Positions 34,301 through 45,499 of a stretch of DNA of 64,000 bases are shown here, in pieces (positions within the stretch are counted from its first letter, which is position 1; each line of letters opens with the position of its first letter). Position numbers and translations under genes: made by a program. A model generated the notes under the pieces. It made no database searches, was not told the DNA's origin, and saw only the letters and a list, made by a program, of their open reading frames with translations. The DNA is from Rehmannia glutinosa. Taxonomy: Eukaryota > Streptophyta > Magnoliopsida > Lamiales > Orobanchaceae. Location of the stretch: contig CM071929.1 in NCBI GenBank assembly GCA_016081115.2, positions 1,922,001-1,986,000 of the forward strand, in the 5' to 3' direction.

Positions 34301-34703
34301 GGAGACACTTAACATGTGCTAAAAAAACAAATTACTATGTCATTCAAGGTCTTCTAGAAATAGACGTCCTTCATATAAATTGCATTTTTAAGTTATTTTT
34401 GTTGTTTCCTTTTTCTCAAGTTTAACATCTTTTTCCTTTGCTACCAGACGGTTTTGATGATCGTAACTTTTCCTTTTTTATATATTTCTATTTATTTAAA
34501 AAAAAGTTAATTAATGTAAAAAAAAAAAAAGTATGGTGTTGAAAGTGACCATACATTGCTAGAATCATATGCTGCATGCATGTAAAGAACTAACTAACTG
34601 ATGATATGATAATCTTTTTAGTTTGAAGAGAAAGTAAAACATTTGTATTTTGGAACCGATGGACCAAAAAATGGACATAAAATAAAATCAATATTATAGT
34701 ATT
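34301..34703. other. AT-rich flank of the Tat element
   Basis: Homopolymer-rich intergenic DNA; nothing else seen. Confidence 0.6.
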
Positions 34704-35349
34704 TGATGTGTGCCTGTCTAAAATTACTTTTCTACCCTCGCCTATTCGAGTGAATGACCCAATCGAGGTCATGGATCGGTCGTCTACCCGACCAGTGCTA
34801 ATAGAATGAGTTCGAGGCTAGCCGATACACTATGAAAGAAGTCGAGGTCACACCGGCGAGGTCACGGATCTGGTCGTCTACCCGATCCACCCTAATAGAA
34901 GGAGTTCAAGCTAGCCGATACACCACGTAGTTAGCGAGGTCACGACCGATCCGAGGTGGTCGTGCGGGTCGCCCAAGCAACCCGACCCGTATACGATAGA
35001 TGGGTTTAGCCATTGTGGACCAATAGGATGCAGAGCACGTGGAGTGAGGTTGTACGGATCCGACACGTGACGGATCCGACACTTCGTGACGGATCCGCAT
35101 TTAACCGCACGGCCGTGATGAAATAGTGCCTATAAATACGCCACTGTTCCATTGCTACGGGTATGACATTTTATTGCTATTCACCTCGCTTACATTCACT
35201 AGCGACCCAAGACCAGATCGACTTAAGATCGGAGAGGTCTTACCGGGAAGAAGCCAAATTTAACGTTTATCCTGCCTTACAGACCCGAACCAAAAGTACC
35301 AAGGCTCGAGACGACCCGATCCGAAGTACATCTCGATTTGTTTACGCCA
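34704..35349 (+). repeat. 5' LTR of the Tat element
   Basis: Starts TGATGTGTGCCTGTC and ends near TTTACGCCA. It aligns throughout with 44900-45499. A tataaata motif at about 35131 and downstream cctcgctt...acattcact could be the promoter. Several cgaggtca motifs occur. Confidence 0.85.
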
Positions 35350-35356
35350 AACCGCT

Positions 35357-35374
35357 TGGCGCCGTCTCGTGGGA
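35357..35374 (+). promoter_or_regulatory. Primer-binding site of the Tat element
   Basis: TGGCGCCGTCTCGTGGGA follows the LTR within 10 nt. TGGCGCC is the usual start of primer-binding sites in Athila/Tat-type gypsy elements. Confidence 0.8.
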
Positions 35375-35388
35375 AACGCAAAGTGAAT

Positions 35389-36750
35389 ATGGACGAGACC
35401 CCTCAAAGAGTGAAAGCAAAAGGGATACCACCTTGTGGACTAAACATGGATGAGACACCAATAAGAGCGAAGGAAACAACACCTCGAGGATCCCCTTCGT
35501 TGTTAATTCAAGAGCAACATCAAAGGAAGCGGAGGATCCTATGATCAATATGCGAACTAAGCGACTTTGAGAAAATGTTGGAAAGAATGCTAAACGATAG
35601 GAAAGAAAAGGTGCCCATGGTTTCTCTTAGGGCGGGGTACCTAAGACAAGGAACCAACAATGTTGGCAAAGCAGATAGAGAGCAAGGCGTGCGGAGGAGG
35701 TGGCTAGTCACCAAGCGCCCGAACGAGGCAGCCGGAGGCGAGACTAGGCGAGCTCCCTGGGTGGCGATATAAATGAACTCACGAGCATAGATTGAGCAAG
35801 CTACCTAAGCTAGACCATTTGAAGAGAAGAGGGGCAACACCGCATTACAAAAGAGGGTCCCCTTCTCCCCGTAAATTTTGGCGTAAGTCGTTACTATGAG
35901 TTTCAAGCTCCCGGATCTTCCTAAATACGATGGGAATAAGGACCCTCAGAACACTTAATGACTTTTGATCACGTAATGCGCCTTTATGGACAGTCGGATG
36001 CCATGAATGCTAGGATATTTATCACCACGTTAAAGGGAAAGCGCAAGAATGGTTCATGTGGCTACCCATGGGAACAATGGTATCATATGAGCAATTGGCA
36101 AGAAAGTTCTTATATCATTCGCAATGTAAGCGAGCTCGAAGGTCGTCAAGAACCCACCTCTTTACAATCGTGACAAAAGGCGAGCCACTTCAGGACTTCA
36201 TTAATCGGTTTAATGACGAGGCACTCGAGGTGCAAGATATGAGGATCGATATGATGACAAATATATTGGTTCATGGTTTGAAAAAGGGGCACTAGCCTTC
36301 ACTTTAGCTCGAACCCCAATGGATAAGGAGGAATTGATGGGGATGACCCAACAATATATCCAAGAAGAGGAGATGAATGAATCAAGGATCATGAATGGTC
36401 GTAATGAGTGGGTCGGGAGGTGCACGTAAGAAAAGATCCGAGAGAGACCTGCGTTTTAAGTCCGAAAAAGACCATGAGCGAGGTCGAGATCGTGGATCGA
36501 TTCACATCAATACGAGTTAGCGATATACGCCGCTAAATGTTCCCCGAGTACATGCCTGATGTCCATCGAGGAAAAATATGTTAAAGTGGCCAAGAAAGAA
36601 GAAGGCCATACACGGTAAAAAGAGATGAAAGAAAATATTGCCATTTTCATAAAGATCATGGCCATGATACGTAAGAATGCTTCCAATTAAAAGATGAAAT
36701 AGAGCGACTCATCCAAAGGGTACTTGAAAAATTTTGTTAGAATGAGCAAA
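35389..36750 (+). pseudogene. Tat gag
   Basis: The first ATG after the primer-binding site opens a short frame (MDETPQRVKAKG) that stops near 35544. Conserved gag sequence follows in shifting frames: KLPDLPKYDGNKDPQ near 35900, MTFDHVMRLYGQSDAM at 35958, YEQLARKFLYHS near 36085 and LQDFINRFNDEALEV near 36190 (Retrotrans_gag domain). A zinc-knuckle-like YCHFHKDHGHDT then ECFQLKDEIERLI sits at 36633-36717, with a stop between the two halves. Gag would form the particle and bind RNA. Confidence 0.85.
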
Positions 36751-37089
36751 ACGAGGATGAGGAGCGAGGCTGGAAGAGTGGCGAGGTCGGGTTCTCCCGA
36801 GGGCATAAAGCGCGAGGAAGGTCTCAAGCCTCGTTTCCTATAAAGGAAAGAGTAAATCAAAGATCGAGAGCGATCGAGCGAGGCGAGACCGACAAGATGA
36901 AAATTTGCCAAGGAGTGGAGTGATACATATGATCGCGGGAGGCCCGAGTGGAGGTGACTCGCAAAGCGCGAGCGGAAGAGTATGCGGGTCTTCGCTCATA
37001 CTCCCAAGAGGGTTCTCAATATTTTTAATGTCCAGTGAAGCAAACCCAATTACCTTTGATAATCGTGACCTTGTGGGGAGTAGAACAGT

Positions 37090-37490
37090 CAAAATGATCC
37101 AATGGTGATAACAATGGATATTGCGAACGCAAAGACAAAAGACCTTGATAGATAATGGGAGCTCGGCGGATGTGATCTTTATGCAGTCTTAAGGAAGATG
37201 GAATTAGACGTCACAACACGCAGAATCGTGGATACACCATTAATGGGTTCGGGAAGCGAAGTGATCCCGCTTAGGTACTATCGACCTTCCGACCTCGCCA
37301 GAATGGTCCCATGCCGAAAAGTGATTATGGTTAAGTATTTAGTGGTTGACGCCCGCTTGCATACAACGTCATTCTCGGGTAGGCCAGGTTTAAATCGGGC
37401 CCAAGCTATAGTTTCCACATATCATTTGAAGATGAAATTCCCTAACCCGCAAGTGGGATTGGTGAGGTAAATGGAGATCGAGGAAAAGTG
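37090..37490 (+). pseudogene. Tat aspartic protease
   Basis: In shifting frames VITMDIANAKTK is followed by an IDNGSSADVIFMQ stretch near 37140-37185. The D-N-G there is the Tat version of the catalytic D-S/T-G. Then come VVDARL at 37345 and GRPGLNRAQAIVSTYHLKMKFP (37378-37443), the usual end of this protease. It would process the gag-pol polyprotein. Confidence 0.8.
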
Positions 37491-37839
37491 CGTGGAGTGC
37501 TATAACTTGTCACATCAAGAAAAAGAAGGGAGATGGGAGATTAGAACAATTAGCAAATTGAAAGGGAGGAGGAGGCGAGGAATGAGCAAGAAGGAGAAGG
37601 AGAAGTATAAAAAGGCTCGAGTGAGGAGTATAGAATCGAGCCACCGAGCAAAGATACAAGGTAGTCGGGTGGATCCAAGCGACCCGAGCAAGTCGACTAG
37701 AATAGGCTCCCAGATGGATCCGAGCCTCGAGCTCCTAACTATCCAATTTTTGAAGGAGAATGCGGATATTTTTGCATGGAAGGCTACGGATTGCAAAGGT
37801 ATTAGCCCGAGAGGTCGTAGTGCATCGCTTAAATGTCGA

Positions 37840-38570
37840 CCCGAGGTGAAGCTTATTAAGCGAGAAGAAGCGAAGTTTCGGAGGAGAGAGAATAGGATCA
37901 TAGAAAGCGAGGTGAATAAGTCGCCGATGCAGGCACGTTGTTGAGATCCGCTTCACCGAATGGTTATCTAATGTGGTGATTGTTCCCAAAACAAATGGTG
38001 AGAAGTGGAGGATGTGTACGGACTTTATCGACTTAAATAAAGCATATCCAAAGATCCGCACTTGCCTCGTATTGATCTCCCAGTGGACTCCACTACAGGT
38101 GTGCTCTATTAAGTATGATGGACGCGTATCAAGGGTATCATCAAATTTTCATGGCGGAAGAGGATCGTGACAAGACCTCATTTGTTATTCTGAAAATGGG
38201 GTGTATTGTTACGTAGTGATGCCGTTCGCCTTAAGAACGGGGAGCAACTTATCAACGCCTAGTCAACCTCATGTTCAAAAGCGAGATCGACGAACCATGG
38301 AGGTTTACGTAGATGATATGTCGTCAAGAGCGAGAATCGGGGGACCATCGGAACATTTGAAGCGAGCTTTCAACATCATGCGAAATTATGGAATGAAGTT
38401 GAATCCAACAAAGTGCACTTTTAAGGGTGCGAGGTGGAAAATTTCTCGGGTTCATGGTTAATGAGAGGGGGATTGAAGCAAACCCGGAGAAAATTAAAGC
38501 TATACCGAGATGGCCTCCCAAGGACCGTGAACGAAGGCAAGACTCACTGGGAAGCTAGCCTCGCTTAATA
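37840..38570 (+). pseudogene. Tat reverse transcriptase
   Basis: Readable blocks: IESEVNK near 37905, EWLSNVVIVPKTNGEKWRM (37957 on), CTDFIDLNKAYPK, then MVNERGIEANPEKI near 38455. The catalytic box is visible as YVDD at 38310-38321. Blocks lie in different frames, separated by one- or two-base indels and a deleted stretch around 38060. The pattern agrees with gypsy RT. An antisense frame of 128 codons at 37901-37515 is a shadow. Confidence 0.88.
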
Positions 38571-38599
38571 GGTTCATTTCGAGGTCACCGATCGTAACC

Positions 38600-39110
38600 T
38601 ACCTTTCTTTGCTACTTTAAAAATATGAAAAATTTCAATGGATGTAAGAATGTGAGAAGGCCTTTGATGAATTAAAATCATATTTAAGCTCACCACCATT
38701 ATTATCAAAGCTTCAAAAAATGAAACCACTTTTTTGTACTGGTCAATTTCTAAAAGTCGAGTGTGAGCTCCGGTGTTAGTCAAGGAGGAGGGGGCATGCA
38801 TAAGCCGGTTTATTATGTGAGTAAGATGTTGCAAGGAGCGGAAGAGAGATATTTAGAGATCAAAAGTTGGCATTAGCCTGTGGTAGAAGCAAGGAAACTA
38901 CGACCTTATTTTCAATCGCACCAAATAATCGCCTTAACAAATCAACCTTTGAGGCAAATTTTAGGAGACCGGAGTTGTCGTGTCGCTTGGTTAAATGGGC
39001 AAAGTGGAGTTGGGAGAGTTTGATATCAAGTATCAATGTAAATCGGCAATTAAAGCCCAAGTTCTAGCTGAATTTGTTAGCGAGGCAATCGTAGAAGAGT
39101 TGGCGCCCAA
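38600..39110 (+). pseudogene. Tat RNase H (retroviral-type position)
   Basis: Blocks in order: ECEKAFDELKSYLSSPPL near 38650-38700, HKPVYYVSKMLQGAEERYLE near 38800-38860, KLRPYFQSHQII and LTNQPLRQIL near 38890-38965, then GEFDIKYQCKSAIKAQVLAEFVSEAI (39012 on). These are the standard order for the RNase H that follows gypsy RT. Frames shift several times. Confidence 0.85.
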
Positions 39111-39320
39111 GACGAGGTCGCGTGGCTTTTACATGTGGATGGTTCTGTGGCTAGTGGAGGTGGAGTCGGGAATTTTGTTACAAGGACTCCAACTTGTTTG
39201 AAGTAGAAATAGCTCTAAAGTTGGATTTCGAGGTTACAAATAATGAAGCAGAGTATGAAGCCCTAATTCATTGGGATGAAGCTAGCACATAAATGCGATG
39301 TAAGAAGGCTCGTAGCATAT
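39111..39320 (+). pseudogene. Second, archaeal-type RNase H domain (Tat marker)
   Basis: After a short linker a VDGS-like start (about 39140) with Gly-rich sequence leads to EVTNNEAEYEALI at 39229-39267. This is the motif with the catalytic Glu of the archaeal-type RNase H acquired by Tat elements. Having two RNase H domains in tandem is a lineage marker. The frame is broken around it. Confidence 0.8.
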
Positions 39321-39779
39321 ACTCGACTCTCGATTAGTCGCGATGCGTAGATGGAAGGCTCTTTCAAGCCAAAGATAAGTCAATGTCCACCTACTTGAGT
39401 AGAGCTAAGAAATTAGTAGAAAATTTTGAAGAATTTGGTTGAAACAGATTCCAAGAAGAAAAATGAGAGAGTGATGCAAGACGTTTCGCTAGTGCCGTCT
39501 TAGGATCGAGTTCGAGGGAAGGTGATAGTGTTAGTGGCGAAGCACCAAGTGAACTCGTAAAGCGAACCTCTTGACCAATTCTCAAAAGAGACCTTAATTC
39601 TTCATATAGGGATTCAAGTAAAGTGGATCGAGGGGATTAAAGAGTTTCTTAAAACGGAGTTTTGCCAACTGGGATCCAGGCGAGGCTAGGAGGATACAAA
39701 AGGCTAGGGCACCTAGGTTCCAAATAATAGGAGATGAAGTGTATAAGAGGTCCTTTGGAGGACTCTTTTGAAATGTTTG

Positions 39780-40850
39780 TTGCCCGAGAGCGCGCAAAGA
39801 TGTGATGAGAGAGATTCATGAGGGAATCTGCCGGGAAATCATTCGGAGGTCGCCGCTAGCTCAAAAATACTAAGGCAAGGATTCTTTTGGCCTCTTGTGA
39901 TGAAGGATGCAGTTGAGTTCGCTAAGAAGTGTGACAAAGTGTCGGGCCCATGCTAACTTAACTCATCACCAGCATAGCACTTTAGAAACAATTCCTATTG
40001 CATGCCCTTTCGACAAGTGGGGATCGACATTCTAGGTCCTTTCGTGGCAAGGGCAGAAGAAGAAATTCGTGATAAGAATAGATTGAATATTTTACGAAGT
40101 GGGTCGAGGCCAAGACTAGCTAAAATAGGTGAGCAAGAGGTCATGGACTTTGTATGGAAAAATATTTGTAGCGGTTTGGTTTTCCTAGATCTTAATTTAT
40201 AATGGAACGCAGTTCCGTGGAAGAAAAATACGAGCATGGTGCAAGGAAGTGAAAATCCAACAAAATTTCACTACAGAAGAGGTAATCCGCAAGCTAATGG
40301 ACAAACCGAGGTGGCCAACAGATAATTCTCGCAGCAAAGACTTAAAAGCGGGTCGGTGATGGAAGACGATTGGGTGGAGGAACTCCTGTGGGTCCTTTGG
40401 GCATAGACTACCCCAAGAACTTCTACGGGAGAAACTCCATTCGGTTTGATGTACGGATCGAGCAGAATCCCCTGTGGAAATTGGGGAAGATCAAGGGATA
40501 GCTCATTACACGACCAAAGACAGAAACGAAGAGGCTCGGGTTAGAGCTAGAAACAATCGAGGAAAAGAGGGATAGGGCTTTGGTTCAAATTCAAAAAAGG
40601 GAAGAATGCGAGCAAAGATATGATAAAAAGGGTGAACGAGAGAAATTTTCAAGTAGAGAGACCTAGTTCGAAAAAAGTTGAAGTATCTAAGCATGTGGGA
40701 AAACCGGAGGCTAATTGGGAAGGTCCTTTCAAGGTGATTAAGATTCTCAAGAGAGAAGAACATATCGTTTGGAAAGCATGGATGGAAAAGAGCTTCCAGT
40801 GCCATGGAACATCCACAATTTGCGCAAGTTTTATACTTAGGTGAACTACT
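39780..40850 (+). pseudogene. Tat integrase
   Basis: The zinc-binding start is seen near 39920-39955 as KKCDK with a following RHANL. HHQHSTLETIPIACPF and KWGIDILGPF (39967-40041, first catalytic Asp) come next. The RNase-H-like core is degraded. The C-terminal part reads EANWEGPFKVIKIL (40709-40750), the GPF/Y module of gypsy integrases, then NLRKFY-like sequence to about 40840. Indels break it repeatedly. Confidence 0.85.
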
Positions 40851-40941
40851 TGTAATTATTAGCTTGTTTTTGATCAATATATATGAAATTATTGGGGGAG
40901 GAAATACCCCCTTATTTTGAGAGATAATTATCTTCAAGACA

Positions 40942-41880
40942 AAGCGACCGCGAGGTCACTTCAAGTAAAATTGACCCACGAGGTCAACTTTAAAAGAAGA
41001 GCAACCCACGAGGTCAGCTCCTATTAAAAGCGACCCACGAGGTCAGCTCCTATTAAAAGCCGACCCACGAGGTCACCTTCATGCAAAGCGACCCACGAGG
41101 TCAACAAATATTAAAAGCGACCCACGAGGACAACTCCTATTAAAAGCGACCCACGAGGTCACCTCCTATTGTCACTCGACCAGGTCACTTCATGCAAAGC
41201 GACCCACGAGGTCAAGAATATTAAAAGCGACCCACGAGGTCGCTCCTATTAAAGCGACCCACGAGGTCGGCTCCTATTAAAAGCGACCCACGAGGCTTCA
41301 ATGCAAAGCGACCCACGAGGTCGGCCAAATATTAAAAGCGACCCACGAGGCCGCGAACACAAAGCGACCCACGAGGTCGCCTCCTATTAAAAGCGATCCA
41401 CGAGGTCGCCTTCATGCAAAGCGACCCACGAGGTCGGCTAATATTAAGCGACCCACGAGGCCGCCTTCAAGACAAAGCGACACGAGGTCAACTCCATTAA
41501 AAGCGACCCACGAGGTCATCTCCTATTAAAAGCGACCCACGAGGTCACTTTAAGGCAAAGCGACCCACAAGGTCGCTAATATTAAAAGCGACCCACGAGG
41601 CGCCTTCAAGACAAAGCGACCCACGAGGTCGGCTAATTAAGTCACGACCACGAGGCCGCCAAGTCGAGACGACCGCGAGGTCACAAGTAAAATCGACCGC
41701 GAGGTCGGGCCTCAACTAAAAGCGACCCACGAGGTCGCCTTCAAGTAAAATTGACCCACGAAGTCAACTTTAAAGAAGAGCAACCCGAGAGGTGTTTTTC
41801 GATTAAAGGCGACGCGAGGTCACTACAAATAAAAATGATCTCAAAAAGAAAGACGTCAATTAGAAGTGACCCACGAGGTT
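40942..41880 (+). repeat. Tandem array (~28-bp unit, about 30 copies) in the Tat 3' region
   Basis: The core gcgacccacgaggtca repeats about every 28 bp. The linkers alternate among a few types: ctcctattaaaa, ccttcatgcaaa, aaatattaaaa and cttcaagacaaa. Recurrence of the linkers in groups suggests a higher-order unit of about four monomers. Units vary by small indels. The array begins just after the integrase end and stops before the antisense ORF. It has no reading frame that continues across units. Confidence 0.95.
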
Positions 41881-42460
41881 AGCTCCAAGCAAGATCCATA
41901 GAACGACTAGCAAATATGGTTGTAATAACTAAAAATGGGGAAAATCAGAAAACAACGACGATAAGGCGAAATCGGAGACTTGAGCTCATTCATATCAAAT
42001 ATTTTCATACATCATAATACCAAAAAACGAGGTCAAAGACTAGCCCATTTACAAAACAACTTGCATAAACGAAGTGCACAGTTTGGTATTCACGATGTGC
42101 TTCACATGGAGCATTGGGCTCATTTACAAAAGAAGGAAGTAAAAACTAAGGTTATTCTTCCTCATCATCATTATTAGCTTCAATAGTAGCGGGGTGGAGG
42201 TTGTTCTCAGAGCCCGATGTGCGAATGCATAAGATTGGTCCACTCATCCGTTTTCTTGACCCCTCTTCCACATCGCGCACGACATCAAGTCCTTCCTCCT
42301 CCTTAGCTTCTCCCTCACGCCTTTCTCAGATCATCCGTACGGAAGCAGTCAAGTTTATCTTGATCAAAGTCCTCCTTGAAAGCATTCTCTGTAGGGCTTG
42401 GTCCCGAAGATCGCTCGAAACCTTGAAAGAGATAGACAAATGGAAAGACGACGACGTGCC
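41881..42460 (+). other. Tat 3' region between the array and the antisense ORF
   Basis: Non-coding internal sequence of the element. The frame at 42201-42476 is not recognised. Nothing else seen. Confidence 0.5.
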
Positions 42461-44600
42461 ACTAAGGTTTTCGTAAGAATGGGAAGTTAGAAAGGACTTC
42501 ACGCCTCTTCGCGAGCCTTTGAAGAGCGGAGGTATATTCTAGCGAGTTCGTATATTCCGATAGCCTCCTCTTGCGACCCGTATCGTAGGTCTCTTTTTTC
42601 TGGATTTGTGATTTTCTTTCGCTCCCCGGTTTGTCGCGAGCCGCATTAACCTCTTGTTCTGCACTCGGGCTCGGATCACGAGCAAAGATTCTCCCGAGAT
42701 AATTTTTCCTCGCGGCCCCGTCCTCGCAAGAGTTTTTCGAAAGCCTCTCCACTTCGTTTTCCCGCATCGAGGATTGCTTCCAATTAGCAAAGCACGGGGG
42801 AAAGGTGGTGTAGAGAGGGCATTATTCGAAATGAATTAAAAGCGAGGTTAGAAAGAGAGAGAGAAAAATTAAAACATGTATTAAACGAGATAATGGACTT
42901 TTACCGAAAAAGTATTGTGGGCTATGTATTCTTCCAAATGAGTAAACTCAAAAGGTATCAAAGCAAATTGATCAAGATCGAGGAGAGTATGTTTGTATAG
43001 CTCGAAAGAGTCCTCTCCAAAGATGAGTATCGAGATGAGCTTCGTCCGTTAATTAGCCAATCGGGGGACGGACGAGGCAATGAGGCGTTGAAAGTGGAGG
43101 ACGATTGAGAGAGATCTTTGCCTTTCCATCTCACATCTCTACGAAATGTCTCTCACATAACTTGAGCCATTTAAGTTGAGCTTCCATCTCGTGGTCGCTG
43201 CAAGTCTCCTCGTCGCCTTGAATTTCGTGTCGCTGCCGACACGCCTAAAGACGACCCGAGGCGGCCTCTTACGCAGGGCTCTTCGCGATCTTTACCCGCT
43301 AATCCCGATCGCGAGACTTGTGGGGCTTCCGAGTTTTTTCTTTGTGGGACTTTCCTTTCGAGGCGAAGCCTTCTCAACATTTTCACCCCGGCTAAGTAGG
43401 GGCCGAGGGGTTAAGCGAGTCAGGTAGTGCGAGCGGCTCGAATTTAAAAGTATCAAGATCATCATCCTCCGGTCGAAATGAGGTGAGGCCCGTAAGAGGT
43501 CGGAGGAACACCGCTCGAACCCGAGACAACATGGGTGGTGGTGTGTTTGAGCGATTGAGGTCGTTTTTCGGGAGAGTAAAGTCGCATCTTTCTTTCAATT
43601 GCTTAGCTATTAATGAGTCATTGAGGACATCTCCGAAAAATAGAAAAAATGTTTAGAATAATGTGAGTGAACTATACGAGCAAGCAATTAAGTAAAAGAA
43701 TGGAAGATTACCCAAACTTTAAAGTTGGCCGGGCGGGGCTAAGGTCCGCGAGGGAAAGAACCTCTTCGGTTAGAAGCTTCTCCGACAGATATACCGGCTC
43801 GTGCATAGCACATCCTCGGACGAAGTCATCCTCCCAAGTGCCGAAGCGAGGTCACGAGGTGAGGACGCAGTAGCTTTCCACTCGAAAGGAACCTCCCCGG
43901 GTCTCTACGGGGCTCTAATGTAGATAAATTTCTCTTTCCAAGGCCAAACAGAGAGTAGGTAGGTGATGAAGAAGTTTACGGTTAGCAGTTTAGGGGAGAG
44001 AGGTAGAAAAAGCCTTTCTCACTTGTGGTTGGAGAGGAGTTAATGGAATAAAGGGCCCAAAAATGGGGAAAGGAGGTCGACACCTCAAAATGTTTCATTA
44101 ATATCGCAAAACTTAAAATATGACGATAAGCGTTCGGGAACTAGTGGCGGGACACACTCTAGACCCTTTAAGATATTTACAATAGGCGAGCTAAAGGAAA
44201 ACGTAAACCGCCTCAATGCTAGGCAAATGGAACGACATACAACGGGGAGGTGGTTTGTCTATACGGTCATTCCTACCGGGGATAATTATTTGAAAATTTG
44301 ATGGAATAAAAAATCGGTCTCTAATCTCGGCTATTTGGTTCCTGTTTACAATAGAACGAATCAAAGCCCAAGGAGCTGTAAACTCTAAATTAGGATCTAT
44401 GGGGGCATCCTCCCGGATTCGTCGGCAGGGTCCAAGTCGAGAGATCCCCAGGGGAGGCACTGGACCTAATTGGGCTAAAGATCAGAATACGAGCCCCATT
44501 TGGAGGACCGATGTCGAACAGACTCCGAGGTGGAGCTTGAACTCGAACTCGAACCGCCGAGCCCGAGTCATGAGAACCTAACGCACGGTCGGAAGGCATA
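42460..44600 (-). pseudogene. Antisense ORF of the Tat element (putative gypsy-type transposon domain)
   Basis: On the strand opposite to pol, conserved sequence starts near 44599-44460 with Arg/Pro-rich residues. It continues as IAEIRDRFFIPSNFQI, IPGRNDRIDKPPP and FHLPSIEA (44330-44200), the hallmark of the Transposase_28 / putative gypsy type transposon domain. Downstream pieces read PNAYRHILSFAI near 44130, TPPPMLSRVRAVF near 43550 and a charged, coiled-coil-like region at 42767-42462. Many stops and frameshifts break it. Antisense ORFs at this position are known from several Tat families; their role is unknown. Confidence 0.72.
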
Positions 44601-44899
44601 ACAAGAAGAAGGAAGAAAAATAAATGAAATAAGAAAAAATATTAATGTCAAGTGAAACTAAGGCTACCTCGAGGTGGGATCGACCACGTGAAGAAACCTC
44701 GGACGGTGGAGCCGCTTGAATCGAAATATTTTTCACCGCGATGAATGACGAGTAAAAATGTAAACTCCAAGACTTCCGTGATATATATAGCGGAATGGGC
44801 GGGAAGATCGAAGCAGTTGGGATGAAAGAAACTTTTCAAATTCAACGGATCGATTCGTGAGTTACCATATCAATTAATTACTAAAGTAATCGGGAGTAA

Positions 44900-45499
44900 T
44901 GATATGTGCCTGCCTAAAATTACTTTTCTACCTCGCTTTATTCGAGTGAATGACCGAATCGAGGTCATGGATCGGTCGTCTACCCGACCCAGGCTAATAG
45001 AATGAGTTTGAGGCCAGCCGATACACTATGAAAAGCGAGGTCACGACCAAGCGAGGTCATGGATCGGGTCGTCTACCCGATCCACCTAATAGAAGGAGTT
45101 CAAGCTAGCCGATACACACTACGAAGCGAGGTCACGACCGATCCGAGGTGGTCGTATGGTCGCCCAAGCAACCCGACCCGTATACGATAGATGGGTTTAG
45201 CCAGGTGGACCAATAGGAGGCAGCACGTGGAGTGAGGTTGTGCGGATCCGCACGAACCCGCACGGCGATGAAATAGTGCCTATAAATACGCCACTGCTCC
45301 ATTGCTACATGTATGACATTTTATGCTATTCACCTCGCTTTACATTCACTAGCGACCCAAGACCAGATCGACTTAAGATCGGAGGGTCTTAGCCGGGAAC
45401 CCTCCTGGCTAGCCTAACGTTTATCCGTCTTACAGACCGAACCAAAAGTACCAAGGCTCGAGACGACCCGATCCAAGTACATCCGATTTGTTTACGCCA
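44900..45499 (+). repeat. 3' LTR of the Tat element
   Basis: Starts TGATATGTGCCTGCC after a short purine tract (cgggagtaa) and ends near TTTACGCCA. It is about 45 bp shorter than the 5' LTR and differs mainly by small indels, including loss of one of the repeated acggatccgacac blocks present at 35053-35095. Confidence 0.85.

Larger units (their letters stand above)
34704..45499 (+). mobile_element. Tat-lineage Ty3/gypsy retrotransposon, full length
   Basis: About 10.8 kb bounded by two related LTRs. Order: LTR, PBS, gag, PR, RT, RNase H, second (archaeal-type) RNase H, INT, tandem-repeat array, antisense ORF, polypurine-like tract, LTR. Integrase downstream of RT marks Ty3/gypsy. The extra RNase H with TNNEAEYEALI, together with the antisense ORF and long repeat-bearing 3' region, marks the Tat lineage. 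Nearly every frame is broken by indels, so it is inactive as written. No exact 5-bp target duplication could be matched (left flank gtatt; right flank agatt or aatca, depending on the LTR end chosen). Confidence 0.93.

Noticed and set aside
37515..37901. 128-codon minus frame in the Tat pol region
   Set aside because: Shadow of the RT-coding strand; no independent motif.
40506..40937. 143-codon minus frame over the Tat integrase end
   Set aside because: Shadow of the integrase GPF region on the plus strand.
40942..41880. CRISPR-like look of regular repeats with spacers
   Set aside because: The 'spacers' are a few recurring linkers, the units vary by indels, and the array lies within a plant Tat retrotransposon. 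It is a tandem repeat.
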